Source of the DNA: Thiodiazotropha sp050305635
GTDB taxonomy: Bacteria > Pseudomonadota > Gammaproteobacteria > Chromatiales > Chromatiaceae
Reading direction: 5' to 3'
DNA length: 64,000 bases
Assembly (NCBI GenBank): GCA_050305635.1
Contig: JBNLFS010000048.1
Location: forward strand, 57,739 to 121,738
In this document: positions 15,521 to 24,845 of the stretch, one piece after another
Layout of the letters: each line of letters opens with the position of its first letter
Numbering within the stretch: position 1 is the first letter of the stretch
Translations under genes and position numbers: made by a program
The notes under the pieces: generated by a model
Seen by the model: the letters and a program-made list of their open reading frames with translations, nothing else
Database searches by the model: none
Told to the model about the DNA's origin: nothing

Positions 15521-16342
15521 TCAGGACACTTTCGCTTTGACGTGAATGGGGGCGAAGGCCTCTGCCTGGACCAGTTCGAGCAACGACCCCTTGATCAGTT
15601 CGAGCACCGCCAGAAAGGTCACCACCACGCCCAGACGACCCTCGCTGATATCGAACAGTTCGGTGAAACTGACAAAATTCCGCCCGCTCACCCGCTCCAG
15701 CACATGGGACATCTTCTCCCGCACCGAGAGGGGCTCTTTCTCCACCCGGTGACTGGTGAACATGTCGGCCCGATGCAGTACGTCGGACAGGGCCAGCATG
15801 ATCTCCCGCAGGGAGACATCCGGATCCACCGCTTCCACGTGCCGTTCCACCAGCTCCGCCGATGCCTGGAAGTTGTCCCGTGTCATGTGCTCGAGTTCAT
15901 CCAGATCCTCGGCAGCCTGCTTGTAGCGTTCATACTCCTGCAGGCGCCGGATCAGCTCGGCCCGGGGATCATCCTCGTGCTCGTCATCGTCGCTCACCGG
16001 CCTCGGCAACAGCATGCGCGACTTGATCTCCGCCAGCATGGCCGCCATCACCAGGTACTCCGCGGCCAGTTCCAGACGCAGTTCGTTCATCATCTCGATA
16101 TAGCTGATGTACTGGTCGGTGATCTTGGCGATGGGGATATCCAGGATATCCAGATTCTGACGGCGGATCAGATAGAGCAGCAGGTCCAGGGGTCCTTCGA
16201 AGGCATCGAGAAACACCTCCAGAGCGTCCGGGGGGATATACAGATCGGTCGGGGGGGTCAGCCAGGGTTCGCCCTGGACCACGGCAAACGGCATCTCCTC
16301 CTGCTCCGGGTGGTGATGGGGATGCGTTTCAGTGGGTTCCAT
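15521..16342 (-). CDS. scpA: Segregation and condensation protein ScpA (kleisin)
   Basis: This is a 273-residue kleisin of the SMC complex. The N-terminal SMC-neck-binding helix region (VFLDAFEGPLDLLLYLIRRQNLDILDIPIA) and the C-terminal winged helix (FTELFDISEGRLGVVVTFLAVLELIKG) are both present. A His- and Glu-rich leader of about 25 residues precedes the domain, so a later start is possible. It heads the scpA-scpB-rluB-nth-like operon. Confidence 0.94.
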   Translation of the reverse strand: MEPTETHPHHHPEQEEMPFAVVQGEPWLTPPTDLYIPPDALEVFLDAFEGPLDLLLYLIRRQNLDILDIPIAKITDQYISYIEMMNELRLELAAEYLVMAAMLAEIKSRMLLPRPVSDDDEHEDDPRAELIRRLQEYERYKQAAEDLDELEHMTRDNFQASAELVERHVEAVDPDVSLREIMLALSDVLHRADMFTSHRVEKEPLSVREKMSHVLERVSGRNFVSFTELFDISEGRLGVVVTFLAVLELIKGSLLELVQAEAFAPIHVKAKVS

Positions 16343-16430
16343 GTTTCAAAATCTTCGGACTCGTAGTGGGTGTTGTTCGGTTATCCGGTCCCCGCGATGG
16401 ACCAGCGTACTACCTTATACCAAGCGGGAT

Positions 16431-17651
16431 TTATTTCGCCAGTCCCTGCAACGACATGGCCTGACGCACTTCACGCATGGTCTCCCGGGCTACCGTCCGC
16501 GCTCGCTCGGCGCCCTCCCGGATGATTGCTTGCACCCGCTCCGGCTGGGCCTCGAACTCGGCGGCCCGGGCCTGCATCGGCCTGAGTTCCGCCATCACCG
16601 CTTCGATGACCGGCGCCTTGCAGTCGAGACAGCCGATCCCGGCGCTGCGACAGCCCTCCTGGACCCATTCCCGGGTGGCCTCGTTGGAGTAGACCTGATG
16701 GAACTGCCACACCGGGCAGCGCTGCGGATCACCGGGATCGGTGCGGCGCACCCGGTTGGTGTCGGTGGGCATGCGCTTGAGTTTCTGTTCCACGTCTTCG
16801 GGTTTTTCACGCAGCGACAGGGTATTCGCATAGGATTTGGACATCTTCTGACCGTCCAGACCGGGCATCTTGGAGGCCTGGGTCAGCAGGGGCTGGGGCT
16901 CGGTGAGAATGATCCGCCCGCTACCCTCCAGATACCCGAGCAGGCGCTCCCGCTCTTCCACGCTGATGTTCTGCTGGGCGGCTAGCAGGGCCTGACCGCT
17001 ACTCAGAGCCTCAGCGTCACCCTGTTCCTGGTAGGCGCGCTTGAGCTGGGTGAACTGTTTCGCCGCCTTCTTGCCCATCTTTTTGCAGGCCTCCTCGGCG
17101 CGGATCTCGAAATCGGGTTCCCGGCCGTAGAGGTGATTGAAGCGCCGGGCCACTTCCCGGGTCAGCTCCACGTGCGCCACCTGGTCCTCCCCCACCGGCA
17201 CATGGGCGGCACGGTAGATGAGGATGTCCGCGGACTGCAGCAGCGGATAGCCGAGGAATCCGTAGGTGGCCAGGTCCTTCTCCTTGAGTTTTTCCTGCTG
17301 ATCCTTGTAGCTGGGCACCCGCTCGAGCCACCCCAGAGGGGTGATCATGGAGAGCAGCAGATGCAGCTCCGCGTGTTCGGGTACCTGGGACTGAACGAAC
17401 AGGGTCGCTTTTTCGCTGTCGACCCCCGCCGCCAGCCAATCGATGACCATGTCCCGGATACTCTGGGGAATCCCCCGGGGATCGTCGTAGTGGGTGGTCA
17501 GAGCGTGCCAGTCGGCAACGAAGAAGTAGCAGTCATGCTGGTGCTGCAACTCCACCCAGTTCTTCAGAACCCCGTGATAGTGGCCCAGGTGGAGTTGACC
17601 GGTGGGTCGCATGCCGGAAAGCACCCGGCTGGATTCGGAAGATGAATTCAA
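16431..17651 (-). CDS. trpS: Tryptophanyl-tRNA synthetase
   Basis: This is a 406-residue class I aminoacyl-tRNA synthetase. It shows LSGMRPTGQLHLGHYHG near the N-terminus (HIGH-type motif), GEDQVAHVELTREVARRFN and GQKMSKSYAN (KMSKS). A ~60-residue insertion with HhH-like basic character (KKMGKKAAKQFTQLKRAYQ) makes it longer than E. coli TrpS (334 residues), as in the longer gammaproteobacterial form. It charges tRNA-Trp with tryptophan. It lies between scpA and the M50 protease, in the same direction. Confidence 0.93.
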   Translation of the reverse strand: MNSSSESSRVLSGMRPTGQLHLGHYHGVLKNWVELQHQHDCYFFVADWHALTTHYDDPRGIPQSIRDMVIDWLAAGVDSEKATLFVQSQVPEHAELHLLLSMITPLGWLERVPSYKDQQEKLKEKDLATYGFLGYPLLQSADILIYRAAHVPVGEDQVAHVELTREVARRFNHLYGREPDFEIRAEEACKKMGKKAAKQFTQLKRAYQEQGDAEALSSGQALLAAQQNISVEERERLLGYLEGSGRIILTEPQPLLTQASKMPGLDGQKMSKSYANTLSLREKPEDVEQKLKRMPTDTNRVRRTDPGDPQRCPVWQFHQVYSNEATREWVQEGCRSAGIGCLDCKAPVIEAVMAELRPMQARAAEFEAQPERVQAIIREGAERARTVARETMREVRQAMSLQGLAK

Positions 17652-17653
17652 AA

Positions 17654-18346
17654 CTAACTCCTTGCGGGACTGAGTATCACGGGAATCAACTTATTCACGA
17701 CATCACTGGCGGGCAACAGCTCGATGGTCAGGTCCACCACGGGCCAGAGAATCACCCCCAACACACCTGTGGCGAGCAGGATCAGCACGATCACCATGCC
17801 GTAGGACTCCAGCCGGGAGTAGATCTGTGCCTGTTTGGGCGGCAACAGTGAATAGATCACCCGCCCCCCGTCCAGGGGCAGAATCGGCATCAGGTTCAGG
17901 GCCATCAGCACCGCATTGATCAGCACCCCGGCCACACCCATGAACACCAGGGGTTCACCCAGCCAATGGAAGCCCTCCAGGCTCATGCCGCCCACGTAGA
18001 TCATGAGCGCCCAGATCAGGGCCATCAGCAGATTGGCACCCGGACCGGCCAACGCCACCAGACCCATGTCGCGCTTGGGATTGTTCAGGTTACGGTAGTT
18101 GACCGGCACCGGCTTGGCCCAACCGAACATGAATCCGGTCAACAGGTAGGCGCCGAAGGGCACCAGGATGGTGCCGATCGGGTCGATGTGTTTGAGGGGA
18201 TTGAGGGTCACGCGTCCCAGCATCTCGGCGGTCCGGTCTCCCAACCGTTTTGCCATCCAGCCATGGGCGGCTTCGTGAACGGTGATGGCGAAAATCATCG
18301 GCAGGATGAAAATCGCCAGCTTCTGCATCAATGTAAGACCTATCAT
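17654..18346 (-). CDS. Site-2-protease-family (M50) membrane metalloprotease
   Basis: This is a 230-residue integral membrane protein with the zinc site HEAAH (His24-His28) in the first membrane helix and the second metal motif LPLDGGRV in a later helix. The start is placed at 18346 (MIGLTLMQKLAIF), because the longer frame adds a non-hydrophobic leader and the preceding gene ends just upstream. Such short M50 proteins (YwhC/FtsH-associated type) cleave within the membrane. Substrates are unknown. Its position between trpS and yciO is typical of gammaproteobacteria. Confidence 0.88.
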   Translation of the reverse strand: MIGLTLMQKLAIFILPMIFAITVHEAAHGWMAKRLGDRTAEMLGRVTLNPLKHIDPIGTILVPFGAYLLTGFMFGWAKPVPVNYRNLNNPKRDMGLVALAGPGANLLMALIWALMIYVGGMSLEGFHWLGEPLVFMGVAGVLINAVLMALNLMPILPLDGGRVIYSLLPPKQAQIYSRLESYGMVIVLILLATGVLGVILWPVVDLTIELLPASDVVNKLIPVILSPARS

Positions 18347-18353
18347 CGGCGGA

Positions 18354-18977
18354 TTATACCTCGAACAGGGCTGCGTCGCCCTTGCCTTCACGAACCACTT
18401 GCGGCACCTCCTCGGTCATCACCACCACGGTGGTGGGTTCGAATCCGCAGTAGCCGCCATCAATGATCAGATCCACATGATGGTCCAAAAGATCCCGCAT
18501 TTCGTAAGGGTCGGTCAGGGGCATCTCATCCCCCGGCAGGATCAGGGTGGTGCTCATGATGGGTTCGCCGAGTTCCTGCAGCAGAGCCCGCACGATATTG
18601 TTGTCCGGCACCCGGATGCCGATGGTCTTACGCTTGGCATGCATCAGACGCCGGGGAACCTGCTTGGTCGCCTTGTGAATGAAGGTGAATGGCCCCGGGG
18701 TCAGGTTCTTCAATAGACGGTAGTCCCGGTTGTCGATCTTGGCGTAGTTGGAGATCTCCGTCAGGTCACGGCATACCAGGGTGAAGTTGTGGTTGTCGTC
18801 CAGCTTGCGGATGCGCCGGATACGCTCCATCGCCCCTTTGTCCCCGATATGACAACCCAGGGCATAGCTGGAGTCGGTGGGGTAGATCACCACCCCGCCA
18901 TTACGGATGATCTCCACCGACTGTTGAATGAATCGGGGTTGCGGATTATCCGGATGAATTTGCAGAAACAACGCCAT
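18354..18977 (-). CDS. YciO/Sua5-type L-threonylcarbamoyladenylate synthase-like protein
   Basis: This is a 207-residue protein of the YrdC/Sua5/YciO fold, with the nucleotide-binding core (GGVVIYPTDSSYALGCHIGD, then KLDDNHNFTLVCRDLTEIS) and a C-terminal IDGGYCGFEPTTVVVM. Enzymes of the family make threonylcarbamoyl-AMP for tRNA t6A37. YciO itself is a paralogue whose activity is weak in E. coli, so the cellular role is less sure than the fold. The start at 18977 (MALFLQIHPDNPQ) fits the family. The longer open frame runs through the PHP gene. Confidence 0.85.
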   Translation of the reverse strand: MALFLQIHPDNPQPRFIQQSVEIIRNGGVVIYPTDSSYALGCHIGDKGAMERIRRIRKLDDNHNFTLVCRDLTEISNYAKIDNRDYRLLKNLTPGPFTFIHKATKQVPRRLMHAKRKTIGIRVPDNNIVRALLQELGEPIMSTTLILPGDEMPLTDPYEMRDLLDHHVDLIIDGGYCGFEPTTVVVMTEEVPQVVREGKGDAALFEV

Positions 18978-19005
18978 GACGACCTGCTTGATGAAGGGGA
19001 AGGGT

Positions 19006-19872
19006 TCAGCCCAGTTGTGAGCGCAACACCCCGGCGCCGGGGTTCGGCCAGTCCTCCCAGACCGGTCGACACTCGTCGGGGAGATTCGGCAGGCAGCCCA
19101 GCTCGATCCAGGGATTATCGGGGGTATGAAAATCGGACCCCGCCGAGGCGAGCAGGCCGAAGTCCCGGGCATGCCGGGCCATGTTGAAATAGTCATCCCG
19201 GCTATGACTGCCGGAAACCACCTCGATGGCATCGCCGTTCAGCGCCACGAACGCCTTGAACAGACGCCGCAGCTTGGTCCGGGTCATGCTGTAACGGGCG
19301 GGATGGGCGATCACCGCCTGACCGCCGGCCCCATGGATCCAGCCCACTGCCTGCTCAAGGGGCGCCCAATTCCCCGGCACGTGCCCGGGACGCCCCTTGA
19401 GCAGATAGCGTTTGAACACGGCACGCTCATCCGAGGCCACCCCGTGTTTCACCAGGAACCGGGCAAAGTGGGTTCGGCTCACCAGGTTGCCTTCGGCGAA
19501 GGCGCAGGCCCCCTCGAAAGCCCCGGGGATCCCGGATTGTTCCAGACGGCGTCCAATTTCCACCGCCCGCCAGTCCCGGAAGGCCCGCAATCCTGCCAGA
19601 CCCTCCTGCAGCCGGGCGTTCTCGGGATCCACATTCAATCCCACCACATGGACCGTGTAGCCCTCCCAGCTGACCGACACCTCCACACCGGGCACCAGGG
19701 TGAGACCGCACTGACGTGCGGTGGCCGCCGCCTCGGCAACGCCCGCGGTGGTATCATGGTCGGTGATCGCCAGCACATGCACCCCCGCGTCCGCGGCGCG
19801 CAGCACCAGCTCGCGGGGATTCAGGATGCCGTCAGAGGCGGTGGAATGGCTGTGCAGATCGTAGAGGGTCAT
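19006..19872 (-). CDS. PHP-domain phosphoesterase (RnaAM/YciV type)
   Basis: This is a 288-residue PHP protein with the metal ligands DLHSHSTASDG at the N-terminus, AITDHDT, and the C-terminal SAGSDFHTP. The family hydrolyses 3',5'-nucleoside bisphosphates or acts as the 5'-3' exoribonuclease RNase AM, which matures rRNA 5' ends. It is transcribed with yciO and the M50 protease and divergently from yciB. The 200-bp gap to yciB must hold both promoters, but no clear sigma-70 pair stands out. Confidence 0.86.
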   Translation of the reverse strand: MTLYDLHSHSTASDGILNPRELVLRAADAGVHVLAITDHDTTAGVAEAAATARQCGLTLVPGVEVSVSWEGYTVHVVGLNVDPENARLQEGLAGLRAFRDWRAVEIGRRLEQSGIPGAFEGACAFAEGNLVSRTHFARFLVKHGVASDERAVFKRYLLKGRPGHVPGNWAPLEQAVGWIHGAGGQAVIAHPARYSMTRTKLRRLFKAFVALNGDAIEVVSGSHSRDDYFNMARHARDFGLLASAGSDFHTPDNPWIELGCLPNLPDECRPVWEDWPNPGAGVLRSQLG

Positions 19873-20071
19873 AACGGGGCGTGATTGTACCCATTGTCCC
19901 TGTGAACTGACAGTAAAAACACGAAATCCGGAAGGCTTCCGTCACACCGGCAAATGGCCGGGATGTGACCGGTACCCACAGACGTACCCTTCCAGGCCTG
20001 CTACAATCGGCGGATTTCCTCCGCCAAACCGGCCTTGGGAACATTACTCCCTGGTGTGAATCAGACAGGCT

Positions 20072-20737
20072 ATGAAATTTCTCGCAGACTTCTTCCCCGT
20101 CATCCTGTTTTTTGTTGCCTACAAAATCTACGGAATCTACATCGCCACCGGTGTCGCCATCGCCGCATCGGTCATCCAGGTCGGCTATGCCTGGTTGCGC
20201 AAAGGACATGTGGAAAAGATGCACTGGATCACCCTGGGCATCCTGGTGGTATTCGGTGGACTGACCATCCTGCTCCAGGACCGCACCTTCATCATGTGGA
20301 AACCCTCGGTGATCAACTGGCTGTTCGGACTGGTGTTCCTTGGGAGTCAATGGATCGGCCAGAAACCCCTGGTGCAGCGCATGATGGAGCACACCATCGA
20401 GGTGCCCCAGCCGGTGTGGCGCAGACTGAACCTGTTCTGGGGCCTGTTTTTTGTCCTGCTGGGTTTCCTCAACCTGTATGTGGCCTCCGACTTCTTCAAT
20501 GCGGAGCACCAGTTGGTGGCGCTCTCCGGGATCGAACAGATCGATTTCGATCACTGTACGGATCAGTTTCAGGGTAAGGAACTGGAGATGTGCGATACTG
20601 CCCACACCCTGGAATCACACTGGGTGAATTTCAAACTGTTCGGCATGATGGGCCTGACCCTGGTGTTCATCGTGCTGCAAGCCTTTTACCTGGCCCGCCA
20701 CATTCGCGAGCCGGAACTGAAAACCGAGGAAAACTGA
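20072..20737 (+). CDS. yciB: Inner-membrane septation protein YciB/IspZ family
   Basis: This is a 221-residue membrane protein. MKFLADFFPVILFFVAYKI and the LQDRTFIMWKPSVINWLFG block are family hallmarks. It is about 40 residues longer than E. coli YciB because of an acidic loop (about 145-190) before the last helix. The family is linked to cell-envelope synthesis and septation. yciI follows with no gap, so the pair forms an operon, as in E. coli. Confidence 0.9.
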   Translation: MKFLADFFPVILFFVAYKIYGIYIATGVAIAASVIQVGYAWLRKGHVEKMHWITLGILVVFGGLTILLQDRTFIMWKPSVINWLFGLVFLGSQWIGQKPLVQRMMEHTIEVPQPVWRRLNLFWGLFFVLLGFLNLYVASDFFNAEHQLVALSGIEQIDFDHCTDQFQGKELEMCDTAHTLESHWVNFKLFGMMGLTLVFIVLQAFYLARHIREPELKTEEN

Positions 20738-21040
20738 GTGTTCTATGCCATCATTGCGGAAGACCGGGACGACAGTCTGGAACAGCGTTTGAAAGTCCGT
20801 CCCGACCATCTGAAAAGGGTCCAGGCCCTGCAGGACGAGGGTCGGCTCCTATTGGCCGGCCCCCACCCGGCCATCGACGCCGAGGACCCGGGTCCGGCCG
20901 GTTTTTCCGGCAGCCTTATCGTGGCGGAATTCGACAGCCTCGAAAGCGCCAAGCAATGGGCGGACAGCGATCCCTACACCCTGACCGGCGTATATGCCCG
21001 AGTCACGGTGAAACCCTTCAGGAAAGTCCTGCCCGCATAA
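20738..21040 (+). CDS. yciI: YciI-family protein
   Basis: This is a 100-residue ferredoxin-like alpha/beta barrel protein of the YciI/YCII family: FYAIIAEDRDDSLEQRLKVRPDHLKRVQAL with the conserved His, and SGSLIVAEFDSLESAKQWADSDPY. The start is GTG directly after the yciB stop. The family includes muconolactone-isomerase-like folds and putative dehydrochlorinases. The role of YciI is not established. Confidence 0.9.
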   Translation: MFYAIIAEDRDDSLEQRLKVRPDHLKRVQALQDEGRLLLAGPHPAIDAEDPGPAGFSGSLIVAEFDSLESAKQWADSDPYTLTGVYARVTVKPFRKVLPA

Positions 21041-21087
21041 TCAGGACAGGCAATTCTAAAACCCAGTCATTCAAGTAAGGACCAACG

Positions 21088-22122
21088 ATGAAAAACAAGA
21101 TCATTCTGGCCGCCCTTTGCACTGTAGGGCTCATCTCCGGTTGCAACCAGGCGGCTGAAAATCCGGCCTCCGAGAGCGCCCGCTCCGCGACCCTACCCGC
21201 CTCGAGCGAGCAGACCGGCAGCGCCGAGATGGACGCCAACACCCTGCTCACCGTCAATGGTCAGCCGGTGACCCGCGCCATGTACGCACTCTACTTTCAG
21301 GATCGGATGCGCGGCGTGCCCGATGCCAAGACCTCACCGGAAATGCAGATGGGCGTGCTCAATGAATTGGCGAATATCCTGATCGTCTCCCAGGATGCTG
21401 AAAAGTCCGGTTACATGGATCACGAGGAGATCGCCGCCTCCATGGCCCTGCTCAAGGCAAAACTGCTCACCCAGGCTCTGGTCCAGGAGTACGCCAGCAA
21501 GAACAAGCCCACAGAAGAGCAGATTCAGAAAGTCTACGATGAGGAGTATGCCAACCTGACCAGTACCGAGTACAAAACCCGGCACATCCTGGTCAAGGAA
21601 GAGGACGAGGCGAAAGCCCTGATCGCCGAACTGGATAAGGGCGCCGACTTTGCGGAACTGGCCAAGGAACACTCCACCGGCCCGACCAACGTCAAGGGCG
21701 GCGACTTGGGCTGGATCGATCCTGAGCAGATGGTGGAGCCCTTTGCCGAGGCACTGAAAGCCATGGAAAAAGGCAAATACTCCTCAGCCCCGGTGCAGAC
21801 CCAGTTCGGCTGGCATGTCATCCTGCTGGAAGACAGCCGCACCAATCCGGCGCCGACCCTGGACAAGGTACACGGCGAGATCGAAACCAAGTTGCAGCAG
21901 AAGGCTCTGACTGAATACATGCAGGGTCTGCGGGACAACAGCAAATTGGTATTCAATGAGAACAACGGCCAAGCGACCGAGCAGGCCGATGCCGCCGCAG
22001 CACCTGGCGCCGCTGACACCGCCGCGCCCACGGAAGCCGCCGGCGACAGCGCAGCAGCCGACACCGCCCAGGAGGCTGCAGGTGAGCCGGCTCCGGCCAG
22101 TGAAGGGGACAAGAACCAGTAA
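21088..22122 (+). CDS. Parvulin-type peptidyl-prolyl isomerase lipoprotein
   Basis: This is a 344-residue lipoprotein. The signal peptide ends in the lipobox LISGC (Cys about 19). A SurA-like helical part follows, then a PpiC/rotamase domain (YKTRHILVKEED...GGDLGWIDPEQMV...FGWHVILLED, about 165-265). The last ~60 residues are a low-complexity Ala/Glu/Asp/Pro tail. It should catalyse prolyl cis-trans isomerisation and chaperone outer-membrane or periplasmic proteins from a membrane anchor. It is separated from yciI by 47 bp in the same direction. Confidence 0.87.
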   Translation: MKNKIILAALCTVGLISGCNQAAENPASESARSATLPASSEQTGSAEMDANTLLTVNGQPVTRAMYALYFQDRMRGVPDAKTSPEMQMGVLNELANILIVSQDAEKSGYMDHEEIAASMALLKAKLLTQALVQEYASKNKPTEEQIQKVYDEEYANLTSTEYKTRHILVKEEDEAKALIAELDKGADFAELAKEHSTGPTNVKGGDLGWIDPEQMVEPFAEALKAMEKGKYSSAPVQTQFGWHVILLEDSRTNPAPTLDKVHGEIETKLQQKALTEYMQGLRDNSKLVFNENNGQATEQADAAAAPGAADTAAPTEAAGDSAAADTAQEAAGEPAPASEGDKNQ

Positions 22123-22134
22123 GGACACCAACCA

Positions 22135-22169
22135 CTGATCCGGAGCCGGCGACGCCGGCTTTGGATCAG
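22135..22169 (+). terminator. Strong hairpin after the parvulin gene
   Basis: Nested arms CTGATCC/GGATCAG and AGCCGGC/GCCGGCT form a stem of 14 pairs interrupted by one 2-nt mismatch, with a 3-nt loop. It starts 13 bp after the stop codon. There is no T run downstream, so it may stabilise the 3' end or work with Rho rather than act as a classical intrinsic terminator. Confidence 0.5.
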
Positions 22170-22240
22170 TCGGATTGGGTCACTGATTTCAGTGTTTCCA
22201 AAGACCGCATCGGCAGTTATTTAATCTAAGATAACCGCAG

Positions 22241-22818
22241 ATGGACACAGCAGCGTAGCCCGGGTGCAGCGAAGCGGAACCCGGGAACAACCCTGCGGAG
22301 CTCCGTGGCGGGCTTTTTGAGTGCAGTGCGTTCCAGCCCCGCCGGTTGTTGTGAGCATCGCAGTGGCCCCCGAAGAGGCGGGACCGTCGCGCGCCCTTTC
22401 TTTTACTACCTTTCTCTCGTTCCCACGCTCCGCGTGGGAATGCATATCGATATCACATGGTATTGCCCAAACCTGTTAGGCATGTGCAATCCCGGGTCTG
22501 CATTCCCACGAGGAGCGTGGGAACGAGATATGGACACAGCAGCGTAGCCCGAGTGCAGCGAAGCGGAACCCGGGAACAACCCTCCGGAGCTCCGGGCGGG
22601 CTTTTTGAGTGCAGCACGTTCCAGCCCCGCCGGTTGTTGTGAGCATCGCAGTGGCCCCCGAAGAGGCGGGACCGTCGCGCGCCCTTTCTTTTGCTACCTT
22701 TCTCTCGTTCCCACGCTCCGCGTGGGAATGCATATCGATATCACATGGTATTGCCCAAACCTGTTAGGCATGTGCAATCCCGGGTCTGCATTCCCACGCT
22801 GAGCGTGGGAACGAGATA
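22241..22818. repeat. Tandem duplication of a 289-bp unit containing paired palindromes
   Basis: Two head-to-tail copies (22241-22529 and 22530-22818) differ at only a few positions. Each holds a GTAGCCC...GGGAAC degenerate palindrome and, near its end, the dispersed pair GTTCCCACGCTC.GCGTGGGAA and TTCCCACG..GAGCGTGGGAAC (22419-22444 with 22499-22524, and 22708-22733 with 22788-22813). Short frames inside are by-products of the repeat. The gap 22819-23045 that follows holds nothing I can identify. Confidence 0.85.
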
Positions 22819-23045
22819 CCATTTCAAGCCTTCCATCCCTGTGGCTGAGCATGCCGGGTAATCAGGTTTTCTTTTGCAGGATTCCCCTGAATCCGACTGG
22901 CTACCGCACAAATACCTTAAGTAAGCGCCATTGCCCTCAGACTGCCTCAAAGGAACGGCAATCGACTGTCCGGAGCTACCGGAATCTCATGACTGAGGTT
23001 TGAAAGCGGAAGATCCACCGATCGGACACCGACGGGAGATCGGCT

Positions 23046-23342
23046 TCAGTCGCCGCTCTCCGGCTTTTTCACCTTGCCGATTGAAGTAATGGGCACCACC
23101 TTGGTCTTGGGCGGCTCATCCACGAAGTAGGGACGTTCCTCGGCGGTGCGGCCCGATTGGTCCGCGAGCTCCTTTTCCCGCGCGGTAATCAGACCCAGAC
23201 AACTGCGAATGTCCTGGATGGTCTGATCCGACAGGGGATGTCTGAGGCTTTTGTGTTCCGGTGTGACCTCACGCACGATGCTGGTCAGCACCTTGCGCAT
23301 CACCATCATGATTTCCCGTTCTTTTGCGATTTCGTCATTCAT
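23046..23342 (-). CDS. Conserved-looking small protein of unknown function
   Basis: This is a 98-residue hydrophilic protein with a helical N-terminal half (EREIMMVMRKVLTSIVREVTPE, DQTIQDIRSCLGLITAREKELAD) and a Pro/Lys-rich C-terminal tail. It has no signal peptide or membrane segment and no recognised motif. The codon pattern and composition fit a real gene. It stands alone between the repeat array and the divergent arsJ-like gene. Confidence 0.6.
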   Translation of the reverse strand: MNDEIAKEREIMMVMRKVLTSIVREVTPEHKSLRHPLSDQTIQDIRSCLGLITAREKELADQSGRTAEERPYFVDEPPKTKVVPITSIGKVKKPESGD

Positions 23343-23592
23343 GGCGGGATGCTAACACGGGGCCGTCGGGGTTAAAACCGCTTGTTTATCCGGTGTTCCC
23401 GCACTACGGCAACGTCAACCATCACCGTCAGTCAATGACCGGTTGCCATTGCGGGATCCTGTTTCGCTAAAGCCCGCAGACGCTCTTACAGGATGTATCC
23501 ATGTCACCGATCCGTCACTTGAACGATACCCGCCAATGACTCTATAAAGGGGCTCGAATTCCCTCAACCCACAGCCTTCAGGACTCACGCCA

Positions 23593-24819
23593 TTGGAACA
23601 GGGTTTACGCAATTACCTGGTCGTCACCGGCGGGTACTGGGCCTTCACCGTCACGGACGGCGCCATCCGCATGCTGGTGGTGCTGTACTTTCACCTGCTG
23701 GGCTATTCGCCTTTCGAAGTGGCGATGCTGTTCCTGTTCTACGAGTTCTTCGGCATCGTCACCAACCTGGTGGGCGGCTGGCTGGGTGCACGGATCGGCC
23801 TCAATCTGACCATGCAGATCGGCATGGGTCTGCAGGTTGTGGCCCTGCTCATGCTGACGGTGCCGGAAAGCTGGCTGTCGGTGGCTTATGTGATGAGCGC
23901 CCAGGCCCTCTCGGGCATCGCCAAAGACCTGAACAAGATGTCCGCCAAGGCCTCGGTGAAGACCCTGGCCCGGGACCTGGGCTCCTCGAAACTGTTCAAA
24001 TGGGTCGCGATCCTCACCGGTTCGAAGAATGCCCTGAAAGGGGCCGGATACTTCATCGGCGCCGCCCTGCTGGAGACCCTGGGCTTTCGCGGTGCCCTGG
24101 GGGTACTGGCCTCCCTGTTGGTGCTGGTGTTGCTGGCCAGTCTGCTGCTGTTACCCTCCGGGGTCGGCAAGATGGCCTCGAAGCCCAAATTCACCCAGGT
24201 GTTTTCCCGGGTCGGCGCGATCAACTGGCTGTCCGCCGCGCGTTTCTTCCTGTTCGGTTCACGGGATGTCTGGTTCGTTGTGGCCTTGCCGGTATTCCTC
24301 TACGAGGTGGCGGGATGGTCCTTCACCGGGGTGGGCAGTTTTCTCGCCCTCTGGGTGATCGGCTACGGTGTGGTTCAGGCGTCCGCCCCCGGTCTGCTGC
24401 GTCCGCAGCAGGGTGGCGAGGGACCGGGAGGCACCAGCGCGCGGAGCTGGGCCTTCCTGCTCGCACTGTTCCCGGCCGGGATCGCCCTGGCCATGCAATC
24501 GGACTGGCCGGTAGCCTGGATCCTGGTGGCGGGGCTGGTGCTGTATGGCGTGGTGTTCGCCATCAACTCCGCCCTGCACTCCTACCTGATACTTGCCTAT
24601 TCCGGCCATGACCGGGTGGCGATGAACGTGGGCTTCTACTACATGGCCAACGCCGGCGGACGACTGGCGGGCACCGTTCTGTCCGGCTGGGTCTACCAGA
24701 CCCACGGGCTGAGCGGATGTCTCTGGGTCTCCTGCGGGTTCATCCTGGTGGCCGCCCTGCTCTCGTTCAGGTTGCCCGAAGTGGATGACAATCCCGAGTC
24801 CCTTGACCCGAAAACCTGA
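23593..24819 (+). CDS. arsJ: ArsJ-type MFS organoarsenical exporter
   Basis: This is a 408-residue, 11-12-helix MFS transporter. The N-terminus (NYLVVTGGYWAFTVTDGAIRMLVVLYFH) and the block LSGIAKDLNKMSAKASVKTL match ArsJ, which exports 1-arseno-3-phosphoglycerate. ArsJ normally works with an arsenate-using glyceraldehyde-3-phosphate dehydrogenase encoded next to it, and no such gene is adjacent here. The start is a TTG at 23593, since no in-frame ATG or GTG lies upstream and the next internal one cuts into the first helix. Identity as ArsJ is from sequence pattern. The substrate is inferred. Confidence 0.75.
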   Translation: MEQGLRNYLVVTGGYWAFTVTDGAIRMLVVLYFHLLGYSPFEVAMLFLFYEFFGIVTNLVGGWLGARIGLNLTMQIGMGLQVVALLMLTVPESWLSVAYVMSAQALSGIAKDLNKMSAKASVKTLARDLGSSKLFKWVAILTGSKNALKGAGYFIGAALLETLGFRGALGVLASLLVLVLLASLLLLPSGVGKMASKPKFTQVFSRVGAINWLSAARFFLFGSRDVWFVVALPVFLYEVAGWSFTGVGSFLALWVIGYGVVQASAPGLLRPQQGGEGPGGTSARSWAFLLALFPAGIALAMQSDWPVAWILVAGLVLYGVVFAINSALHSYLILAYSGHDRVAMNVGFYYMANAGGRLAGTVLSGWVYQTHGLSGCLWVSCGFILVAALLSFRLPEVDDNPESLDPKT

Positions 24820-24845
24820 TCGACTGGGTTGTGGTCGGGTTAATA

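Noticed and set aside
22221..22802. Short proteins such as MHSHAERGNE-type frames in several places
   Set aside because: They are translations of the dispersed GTTCCCACGC palindrome and recur wherever the repeat occurs, in both orientations.
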